In this document: piece after piece, positions 51,039-58,053 of the stretch | How the letters are laid out: the number at the start of each line of letters is the position of its first letter | Position numbering within the stretch: position 1 is the stretch's first letter | NCBI RefSeq assembly: GCF_002803085.1 | Contig: NZ_NNBJ01000009.1 | Location: forward strand, 62,001-126,000 | Direction: 5' to 3' | DNA length: 64,000 bases | Source of the DNA: Streptomyces sp. CB01201 | GTDB lineage: Bacteria; Actinomycetota; Actinomycetes; Streptomycetales; Streptomycetaceae | The notes under the pieces: model-generated | Database searches by the model: none | What the model saw: only the letters and a program-made list of their open reading frames with translations | What the model was told of the DNA's origin: nothing | Position numbers and translations under genes: made by a program

Positions 51039-52339
51039 CCGACGACCTCGTGGTGGAGCTGGCCGGACGACTGGCAGACCCGGCAGCACTGGCCGCACAG
51101 ATGGCCGCCACCGAAACCCCCGAGCTGGCCAGGACCCACTCCCTGTGGCACGCGCAGTCCCTCGCGGACGGCCATGCCGGAGTGGGGCTGCTCTTCGCGG
51201 CGCTGGCCCACGGCGAGCCTGCGTACGCCAAGATCGCGCACGCCCATCTGTCGGCAGCGGTAGCCGGGGTACGCAGGCCGCTGCGGGAGGGGCTGTACGC
51301 GGGGCTGCCCGCCGTCGCCTTCGCGGCCCGGACGGCCGTCGGACGTCCCGGCGAGTACGCCGGCCTGCTGTCCCAACTCGACGCCCAGGCCGCCCTGTTG
51401 GCGCGCAGACTCGTCGAGGAGGACGCGCCCCGGGTCGCGGCGCGGACGGCGGGGGCCTCGATGGCCGGGTACGACGTGGTGGCGGGGCTCTCCGGCCTCG
51501 GCCGCCTGCTCCTCGCGGCGGGTCCCGAACAGCGGGACACCACCGAACTGGTCCTGGGTCACCTCGTCGCACTCACCCGGCCGGTGACCGCCCCGGACGG
51601 CGCGCAGGTGCCCGGCTGGTGGACCGGTGATCCGATCCTGTACAGCGAGCCGGACGGAATCCCCGGCGGGCACTTCAACGTCGGCCTCGCCCACGGCATA
51701 CCGGGTCCGCTCGCCCTGTTGTCCCTCGCCCTGACCGCGGGCGTGCGGGTACCGGGCCAGGAGCAGGCGATCCGCACCGTCGCCGAGTGGCTACTGGCCC
51801 GGCGCAGCCCGGACGGGGCGGGCTGGCCCAACGTGGTGCCGATGGAGGCCGAGTCGGCGGCCGCCGCCGGCGGCCGGCCCGAGCTGACGGAGGCCCGGAC
51901 GGGCTGGTGCTACGGCACGCCCGGGGTGGCCCGCGCCCTCCAGCTCGCGGCGCTCGCGCTGAAGGAGCCCGAATGGAACCGCCAGGCGATCGACGCGGTC
52001 GCCGCGGTCTGCCGCTCGGGTACCGCCCCCGCCTTCGGTGATCCCACGCTGTGTCACGGCCTGGCGGGGTTCGCCACGATCGTGTCCCTGATGGCCCGCG
52101 AGCCCGGAGGTTCCGAACTGGCGCTCTACGTAACGGAGTTGGCGGAGAGCCTGGCAGCGCTGGCCGATCCGTCCCGGCCGTTCCTCTGGGCAGCGGCCGA
52201 GCCCGGGGGCTCCGGCGTAGTGCACCGGCCGGGCTTCCTCGACGGGGCTGCGGGCGCGGCGCTCGCCCTGCACTCCGTGACCACTCCGCACGCGCCGCAC
52301 GGTGCACTGCCCTGGCAGGCGGCCCTGTTGTTGTGCTGA
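51035..52339 (+). CDS. lanC: Lanthionine synthetase LanC
   Basis: 434 aa. The barrel shows DGHAGVGLLFAAL, GGHFNVGLAHGIPG (catalytic His loop), ARTGWCYGTPGVA (zinc Cys), and GDPTLCHGLAGFA (zinc Cys and His). It should add each Cys thiol to a dehydrated Thr, forming methyllanthionine rings. The start overlaps the lanB stop (ATGA), giving coupled translation. No transporter or leader protease is encoded within 5 kb on either side, so export must rely on genes elsewhere. Confidence 0.92.
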   Translation: MTDDLVVELAGRLADPAALAAQMAATETPELARTHSLWHAQSLADGHAGVGLLFAALAHGEPAYAKIAHAHLSAAVAGVRRPLREGLYAGLPAVAFAARTAVGRPGEYAGLLSQLDAQAALLARRLVEEDAPRVAARTAGASMAGYDVVAGLSGLGRLLLAAGPEQRDTTELVLGHLVALTRPVTAPDGAQVPGWWTGDPILYSEPDGIPGGHFNVGLAHGIPGPLALLSLALTAGVRVPGQEQAIRTVAEWLLARRSPDGAGWPNVVPMEAESAAAAGGRPELTEARTGWCYGTPGVARALQLAALALKEPEWNRQAIDAVAAVCRSGTAPAFGDPTLCHGLAGFATIVSLMAREPGGSELALYVTELAESLAALADPSRPFLWAAAEPGGSGVVHRPGFLDGAAGAALALHSVTTPHAPHGALPWQAALLLC

Positions 52340-52371
52340 CGCTCACGGGGCCGCCCTGGACCGGCGAGTCA

Positions 52372-52449
52372 GCGGTAGCAGATGAGGGCGGCGGCGATAC
52401 CGGTGCGGGCGAGGAAGTGCTCGGCCCGGCACTCGTAGCGGTAGTGCAG
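52372..52449 (-). pseudogene. IS5-type transposase C-terminal scrap
   Basis: A 26-residue end reads HYRYECRAEHFLARTGIAAA, LICYR, then a stop, which matches the last segment of Streptomyces IS5-family transposases (RYERxxEHFLAFxxIAAALICYRRL). Everything before it is unrelated. It lies directly downstream of lanC and may mark an old insertion or deletion. Confidence 0.5.
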
Positions 52450-52574
52450 GCGGTGGCGTCTTGGCCGAGTAGCCGTCGGCTGGGTACGCCAATGTGCCGG
52501 CCAGGCGGATTCTGCCGTCCCGCGTACGTACCATCGCGCGGGCAGGCTCCTCCGGCCAGTGAGGCGCGTCCGGA

Positions 52575-52769
52575 TCACTCCAACGGGAGCCGGCCCGCCA
52601 GCTCGGTGGCCAGGGCATGCGCGTCGAGCTCTTCGTCGGAGCCGCGCCCGTGGGTCTCGGCGAAGTGGCGCAGCAGCCGCACAACGTCCCGCGCCTCAAC
52701 CAGCGTGATCAACGGTTCGCGCGGGGCGTCGGAGTACGTACCAGTTCCAGGGGCAGCGATGTCGTCCAT
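52575..52769 (-). CDS. Small hypothetical protein, 64 aa
   Basis: From ATG 52769, the peptide opens MDDIAAPGTGTYSDAPREPL and then has LVEARDVVRLLRHFAETHGR. The latter half is helical and Leu/Ala-rich. GGGAG lies upstream at an odd distance. It is convergent with lanC and may be a separate short gene or chance. No function suggested. Confidence 0.35.
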   Translation of the reverse strand: MDDIAAPGTGTYSDAPREPLITLVEARDVVRLLRHFAETHGRGSDEELDAHALATELAGRLPLE

Positions 52770-53228
52770 GACCGGTCAACTCCCGCAGGCTGCAAGGGGT
52801 TACGTTCCTTGACCCCGGCCGCCTCCGGACTCGGCTCCTGGGCGGCGTGAGTCACTCACCGCCCTCCGCGAGGCGCGAGTCCGCTGCGCGGCCTCAAAGC
52901 GAAGTGCCCACCCCTGCGACCGCCGCATCAACCGGTCGAGGGTGTTGTCGTGGAGCAAACGGCGGGCGGTGGCCCAGCGGGTCTCGTCATGCGTTGCCTG
53001 GGTGGCCCGTTCCATCTGACGTCCGGGGCGCTGGGATCGTGTGCGATCTACCGGGCGAGAGCCCGGCGCACGGAGATGTCTAGCGGCGGTGACGGACGTC
53101 GCCACTGGTCATCCACGTGCGAGACCCATGGCGCCCGGTGCGGAGCGACCGGTTCGCCGGACGCGGCGACGCGCGAAGGAGTGGCCAAGGCGGCTCGGTT
53201 CGCGATGAACTCCGGTTCTCTCGCCTAC
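52770..53228. other. Gene-free interval
   Basis: About 450 bp with no supported gene. One minus-strand frame (52800-53105) has a readable charged stretch (RWATARRLLHDNTLDRLMRR) but no start evidence or family. Confidence 0.4.
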
Positions 53229-53843
53229 TCACTCGGCAGGCTTCCTGCCACAAGGGCCGGAGTCTCCCGCCGCCCAAGCGGTGCCCTGCTCGGGGCTGAT
53301 CCCTGCCACAGCGAGGCATAGGAGACGGTCGGCCTGGGCCTCGGGGTCCGTGTGGTGCTCGGTGGCCAGAGCGATGCCCACGCAGAGGGTCAGCAGGTCG
53401 TGAAACGTGACGTGCGGTGCAATCGCCTTGTCCCGAACTGCCCGCCGGATCAAGGGAGAAGCGGCAGCTTCGAATTTGCCGGCACAGCTGCTCGGGGAGG
53501 ACTCTTCGGTGGGGGGCTCGTAGCTGAGGACGTGGGCGAATCCGCGGGCCGATACGGCGTAACGCACGAGGGCGTGGAGCCAGTCCAGGAGTGCGGTGCG
53601 GCCGTCCTCGGTCGCGCTCAGTTGATGGGCACGCTCGCACAGCCCCTCGACGCGCTGCTGGAAGACAGCTTCGAGGAGGGCGCGCCGGGTGGGGAAGTGT
53701 CGGCGCACCGTTGCCGAACCGACGCCGGCGGTGCGGGCGATCTGCTCCTGGGATGCCTCGGCGCCGTGCGCGGCGACCTCAGCCTCGGCGACGGCAAGGA
53801 TGCGCTGATAGTTGCGTCGGGCGTCCGAGCGCTGACTGGTCAT
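53229..53843 (-). CDS. TetR-family regulator
   Basis: 204 aa from ATG 53843 (GGGAGATC upstream). The helix-turn-helix reads NYQRILAVAEAEVAAHG, ASQEQIARTAGVGSATVRRH, FPTRRALLEAVF. The C-terminal domain contains an Arg/Leu-rich segment (PLIRRAVRDKAIAPHVTFHD, LLTLCVGIALA), similar to TetR proteins that control NmrA-type reductases. It is divergent from the NmrA-like gene at 53943 and has paired operators between. A longer upstream frame was rejected because it runs through the operators. Confidence 0.88.
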   Translation of the reverse strand: MTSQRSDARRNYQRILAVAEAEVAAHGAEASQEQIARTAGVGSATVRRHFPTRRALLEAVFQQRVEGLCERAHQLSATEDGRTALLDWLHALVRYAVSARGFAHVLSYEPPTEESSPSSCAGKFEAAASPLIRRAVRDKAIAPHVTFHDLLTLCVGIALATEHHTDPEAQADRLLCLAVAGISPEQGTAWAAGDSGPCGRKPAE

Positions 53844-53861
53844 GATCTCCCCATTGCTAAG

Positions 53862-53915
53862 TGGCGGGCCCCGCCATATCGTAAACGACAGCAGAAACGG
53901 CGGGCCCCGCCGTTT
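53862..53915. promoter_or_regulatory. Paired TetR operator
   Basis: Copy 1 is TGGCGGG-C-CCCGCCA (53862-53876). Copy 2 has the 10-bp arm AAACGGCGGG (53895-53904), one C and its exact reverse complement (53906-53915). Both share the core GGCGGGCCCCGCC and lie 29 nt before the NmrA-like ATG at 53943. Confidence 0.75.
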
Positions 53916-53942
53916 TACTTCGATCTGCGAGGAGAACCAACC

Positions 53943-54857
53943 ATGCCCGGCAGCAGCGATACCGTCCTGGTCACGGGCGCCACCGGCCAGCAAGGCGGCG
54001 CCACGGCTCGCGCACTTCTGGCCGCCGGAGTACCCGTGCGCGCGCTCGTACGCGATCCGCGATCGAAGCCCGCCCGGGCGATCGAGGCTCTGGGCGCCGA
54101 GCTAGTGCGGGCGGATCTCTCCGACCGGGCCTCGCTCGGCCCAGCGGTCGAGGGGGCTCGCGCGGTGTTCTCGGTGCAGATGCCGCCCATGACCCGGAAC
54201 AGTGTCGACTTCGCAGGCGAACTCGCCCAAGCCATGCACCTCATCGACGCGGCCAAGGGCGCGGGAGTGCGGCAGTTCGTGCAGTCCTCGACCAGCGGAG
54301 TAGGTGCACACACCCGCGTCGCCGGCTGGGCCGAGGGCCGCTGGGCGCACATGACGGACTACTTCAACACCAAGCAGGCAATCATGGACGCGGTGCGTAG
54401 TGCCGGCTTCGCCCGCTGGACGGTGATCAAACCCGCCTTCTTCATGGAGAATCTTCCACTCCTGGCACCCAACGGGCCCCGGGGCGGACTGCTGACGATA
54501 CTGAAACCGGACACCGAACTCGCCCTGGTTGCGGTGCGGGACATCGGCGCCGCCGCGGCACACGCCCTGCGGGACAGCGACCGGTTCCACGAAGTCGAAC
54601 TGGAACTCGCCGGTGAACTGCGCACCATGGAGCAGATCGCCCAGACCCTGTCCGCAGTCTGGGGCGTGCCCGTGACTGCGCCCGTCATGAACCTCGAAGA
54701 GGCCCTCGCTGCGGGGATGCCCGAGTGGGGAGCCGGGCACGAATGGAACAACGCGGTCCTCCAGCCCGCCCGGCCCGCCTTCGCCCGGAAGTTGGGCATC
54801 CCGCTCACCACCTTCGCCGAGTGGGCGGACGAGCAGTTGACACCGCTTTCCCGCTAG
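53943..54857 (+). CDS. NmrA-family NAD(P)-binding protein
   Basis: 304 aa, ATG 53943 after GAGGAGAACCAACC. Rossmann motif: VTGATGQQGGATARALL (10-26). Further segments: FSVQMPPMTRNSVDFAGELA, VQSSTSGVGAHT, VIKPAFFMENLPLL. These match NmrA-like/HSCARG reductases and redox sensors. No catalytic YxxxK is seen. A much longer open frame upstream was rejected because it overlaps tetR and the operator. It is regulated by the divergent TetR. Confidence 0.9.
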   Translation: MPGSSDTVLVTGATGQQGGATARALLAAGVPVRALVRDPRSKPARAIEALGAELVRADLSDRASLGPAVEGARAVFSVQMPPMTRNSVDFAGELAQAMHLIDAAKGAGVRQFVQSSTSGVGAHTRVAGWAEGRWAHMTDYFNTKQAIMDAVRSAGFARWTVIKPAFFMENLPLLAPNGPRGGLLTILKPDTELALVAVRDIGAAAAHALRDSDRFHEVELELAGELRTMEQIAQTLSAVWGVPVTAPVMNLEEALAAGMPEWGAGHEWNNAVLQPARPAFARKLGIPLTTFAEWADEQLTPLSR

Positions 54858-55405
54858 CGATGTTCAGCTCGTGATCGTCGGCAGCCTTCGGCGAGAGAGG
54901 CCGGACCAGGAAGTTGACGTGGCCTGACTGACAACCCGCTCACTCAACCGCCAGGTGTGGAAGGCTTCGAGGCCCGCGACAATCCGCTGTTTCGCGACTG
55001 CCCGCCACGGACGCCGTCACATCCTGGGCGGCCCACACCCTCCTTCGGGTCCTTCCTGCGGCCGGGTCCTTCCTGCGGCGTTCCGCTGGACTGCCATGCT
55101 CCTCTCCCTGGTTGAGCCGGCCGCCCTGTCGCCCGGCTCGGCAGCGTCCACGCCATCGCCGCTTCTGACGCCCACGACGCCACCGTCGACGTCGACAGCG
55201 CCGACACCGTCCTCGCTCTCGCGCTGCTCGGTACAGGGATCGAGGCGCTGCCGTGCATCGCCGTACAGCTGGGCTCGTTACGGGCGACGGCGCACCAACC
55301 GTCCCGCGCCGAGCTCCTCACCGAGCCCCCTCCCGTGCCGGGCCTCAGCCTGCGGCGACATGCATCGATCGTCCTTTTCAGTACGAATTGTGCTAATCAG
55401 TAGGC
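54858..55405. other. Gene-free interval with one open frame lacking a start
   Basis: A plus-strand frame without a start runs from about 55136 to a TAG just before the antiporter ATG (DAHDATVDVDSADTVLALALL, GTGIEALPCIAVQLG). The segment is protein-like and holds a rare TTA codon. It may be a decayed gene; no family is recognised. The rest shows nothing. Confidence 0.4.
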
Positions 55406-56617
55406 ATGTCGCATCCTGGGACGCTCATCCTGATCATGGCCATCGCGGTGCTCGCCCCGCTTCTCGCCTATGCGACGAGGCGTCGGTTGGCTGTTCCCGT
55501 AGCGATCTTCGAGATCGGCCTGGGCATCGTCCTGGGACCGGACGTTCTGGGCTGGGCCCACTCCGACACGTTCATCGACACCCTGTCCAGCCTGGGCCTC
55601 TCCATGCTGATCTTCCTGGCCGGTTACGAGATCGAGTTCGCCGCCGTGCGCGGGGACACGCTGCGCCGGGCCGTCGGCGCCTGGGTGTGCACGCTCGCGG
55701 TTGGGTTGGGCATCGCGTTCGCCCTGACCGGCGCGCAAGCCACCAAGAGCTTCGTCATCGGCACCGCGCTCACCAGTACCGCGCTGGGCGCCGTCCTCCC
55801 GATGCTGCGCGACGCGGGCGTGCTCCACAGCCGGTTCGGAACCGTGGTGATGGCCTTCGGCGCGGTCGGTGAATTCGGCCCCATCATCGCGATGGCGCTG
55901 CTGCTCAGCGGCCGGGCTCCGGGCGCCGCCACCGCCGTCCTCGCCGCGTTCGCCGCCGTGACCGCCGGCGCCGTCTTCTGGGCGATGCGCCCGCGCCCGC
56001 CGTGGTTCGCCCGCCTCATCGCCACCACCTTGCACACCAGCGGCCAGTTCGCCGTCCGCCTGGTCATGCTGCTGCTCGCCGCCATGCTCGGACTGTCCGT
56101 CGCCTTCGGCCTCGACACCCTCCTCGGCGCCTTCGCGGCCGGCCTGCTCACTCGCCTCGTCCTGAACGGAGCGGCCCCCGAAAGCAGCGCCGAAGTCCTG
56201 GGAAAGATCGAGGCGATGGGTTTCGGCTTCCTGGTACCGGTCTTCTTCATCGTCACCGGCATCAACTTCGACCTCCAGGCCCTGCTCGACGGCGGCCGTC
56301 CCCTCCTCCTGCTGCCCGTCTTCCTGCTTCTGTTCCTCCTGGTGCGCGGCGCGCCCGCCTGGCTGCTCGCTCCGCGTGACCTTTCCCGCCACCAACGCAC
56401 GTCGCTGACGCTCTACTGCGCCACCTGTCTGCCTCTGGTCGTCGCCATCACCACCATCGGCACCGACGACGGTGTACTGGAGAGAGGCGAAGCCGCTGCT
56501 CTTGTCGGCGCGGCCATGATTTCCGTCCTGGTCCTTCCCCTCCTGGCCCTCAAAGCCCTCGCAGCACACCGAGATCGCCCGTCCGACACCGCGGACCCCG
56601 TCCCGGAAGCCTGGTGA
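55406..56617 (+). CDS. CPA2-type cation:proton antiporter
   Basis: 403 aa with about 12 hydrophobic segments. GLGIVLGPDVLG and LGLSMLIFLAGYEIEF are the N-terminal helices; GTALTSTALGAVLPMLRDAGV is the TM4 region; GFGFLVPVFFIVTGINFDL and AATCLPLVVAITTIG-type helices follow. These are Na+/H+ exchanger (KefB/NapA-like) features. There is no RCK/TrkA-N domain. The ATG has no clear Shine-Dalgarno; TAATC 12 nt upstream resembles a -10 box, so the transcript may be leaderless. Its stop overlaps the next (malectin) frame by a GTGA. Confidence 0.88.
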   Translation: MSHPGTLILIMAIAVLAPLLAYATRRRLAVPVAIFEIGLGIVLGPDVLGWAHSDTFIDTLSSLGLSMLIFLAGYEIEFAAVRGDTLRRAVGAWVCTLAVGLGIAFALTGAQATKSFVIGTALTSTALGAVLPMLRDAGVLHSRFGTVVMAFGAVGEFGPIIAMALLLSGRAPGAATAVLAAFAAVTAGAVFWAMRPRPPWFARLIATTLHTSGQFAVRLVMLLLAAMLGLSVAFGLDTLLGAFAAGLLTRLVLNGAAPESSAEVLGKIEAMGFGFLVPVFFIVTGINFDLQALLDGGRPLLLLPVFLLLFLLVRGAPAWLLAPRDLSRHQRTSLTLYCATCLPLVVAITTIGTDDGVLERGEAAALVGAAMISVLVLPLLALKALAAHRDRPSDTADPVPEAW

Positions 56618-56639
56618 AGCGCGTCGCTCCTCGTCCGGC

Positions 56640-56960
56640 CGACGCCCCGAGCCTGTCCAACTCGCCGCGGCGGTGGCTCATCCCATTCCCGCGGCCCTCG
56701 AACTGGTACTTCTCCCGCCCGGGTCAGCGCGTGTTCGACGTGGTGGTGGGCGGCTCGACCGTCCTCAAGGACTTCGACATGATCGGGACGGCCGTGGCGC
56801 ATGGAGCTGACAGCAGCGAGGCCTTCGGCGTCGAGAAGGACATCCCGGTGACCGTTGCGGACAACGGCACGCCCACGGTCGGCTTCGTTCGCTGTGCGGC
56901 CAACCAGCCCCAGGTGAACGCCCTGGCCATGGCGCCGGCCGTTCGCCGAGGTCCTGCCAC
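56640..56960 (+). pseudogene. Malectin-domain fragment
   Basis: The frame reads RVFDVVVGGSTVLKDFDM, DIPVTVADNGTPTVGF and QPQVNALAMA. This follows malectin: RVFDVxVxGxxVLxxFDI ... FxVxVxDGxLxIxF ... PxINAIE. Malectin domains are normally part of large glycosidases or lectins, so only a C-terminal carbohydrate-binding piece remains. It overlaps the antiporter stop and may be translated through a GTG at 56614, but probably has no function. Confidence 0.5.
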
Positions 56961-57222
56961 CGGTCACCTCGGCCACGAACCGCGGCGCCCCGGACTCCCG
57001 AGGGCGCAGACCCGGTGACGGCGCCGAGTCCGTACCCCGGCGTGGGCCGACGCCGCTCCCGCCGAGTTCGGAAGGCTCGCCGCTCGCCGGACCGTGCGGA
57101 TCCGTACCGAGGATGAGGACGACATGACCGGCCCCCAGGGCAGGCCGTACCGGGCGACGATGATTTCCGCGAGGGGGACCGACGCGCTTTCATGAGACGA
57201 ACGGACAGCACCAGGAGGAGAA

Positions 57223-57858
57223 GTGCCCCTCACGCCCAAGGGCATGGCAACCCGGCGACGCATCGTCGAAGGCGCCGCGTCGCAGATCCGCGACCAAGGC
57301 GTCTTCACACTGCGGCTGGAGGACGTCATGGTCCGCACCGCGACGAGCAAGAGCCAGCTCTTCCACTACTTCCCCGGGGGCAAGGACGAACTGCTCCTCG
57401 CCGTGGCCCGGTACGAGGCGTCCCGGGTGATCGACGACCAGCAGCCGGAGCTGAGTTCCCTCACGTCCTGGGCGGCCTGGCAGAAGTGGCGCGACAAGGT
57501 CGTCGCACGGTACCGCGCGCAAGGCAGCGACTGCCCCTTGCACACAGCACTCTCCCAGGTGGGCGGAGCCACCGAGGCAACGCGGGCCGTGGCCCAGGAG
57601 TTGCTCGACCGGTGGCAGGAACAGCTCGCCGCGGGCATTCGCCTCATGCAGTCAAGCGGTGAGATCGGCGCGGGACTGGACCCCGACCGCGAAGCCGTCG
57701 CCCTGCTCGCCGGCGTTCAGGGCGGCGTGCTGATCCTCCTCACTACCGGACGCAGCACGGCTCTGGAAGCGGCACTCGATGTCGGCATAGCCCACCTCCG
57801 GGCAACCGGCCGAGGCCGGCACCGAGAGGGCGCTCCCGCTGCGGTCGAGTCGGGCTGA
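57223..57858 (+). CDS. TetR-family regulator
   Basis: 211 aa from GTG 57223, after CCAGGAGGAGAA. The helix-turn-helix reads TRRRIVEGAASQIRDQG, FTLRLEDVMVRTATSKSQLF, HYFPGGKDELLLAVA. The PGGKDEL loop is typical of the TetR subgroup with YcdC-like ligand domains. It lies after decayed genes, and its target is not obvious; the antiporter or its own promoter are candidates. No palindrome was spotted nearby. Confidence 0.87.
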   Translation: MPLTPKGMATRRRIVEGAASQIRDQGVFTLRLEDVMVRTATSKSQLFHYFPGGKDELLLAVARYEASRVIDDQQPELSSLTSWAAWQKWRDKVVARYRAQGSDCPLHTALSQVGGATEATRAVAQELLDRWQEQLAAGIRLMQSSGEIGAGLDPDREAVALLAGVQGGVLILLTTGRSTALEAALDVGIAHLRATGRGRHREGAPAAVESG

Positions 57859-57960
57859 GCCGGTCGGCGACCAACCGCACAGGTGGACCGGAGCGTCGGT
57901 CACGGGTGCTGTCACCGCGCGCCGTCACATGACCGGACAAGCGGTGCCGGATGACCCGTC

Positions 57961-58000
57961 GCCCTCTTACGTCCGACCATGATGGAGGACGCAAGAGGGC
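57961..58000. terminator. Hairpin between convergent tetR and collagen-like genes
   Basis: GCCCTCTTACGTCC (57961-57974) pairs with GGACGCAAGAGGGC (57987-58000) with one A-C mismatch and a 12-nt loop. It lies between stops at 57858 (plus) and 58054 (minus). Confidence 0.65.
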
Positions 58001-58053
58001 ACGTAACGAGCTGACGCCTCGTCAAATCTGTTCTGTGTGAATCAAGTTGGGCA

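Noticed and set aside
49299..51572. 757-codon minus-strand open frame opposite lanB and lanC
   Set aside because: It is the antisense of two clearly coding genes; high-GC codon bias produces such frames. No motifs, and Arg/Pro/Gly-heavy composition.
53352..53942. N-terminal extension of the NmrA-like gene
   Set aside because: It overlaps the tetR gene and the paired operators; ATG 53943 has a proper ribosome site.
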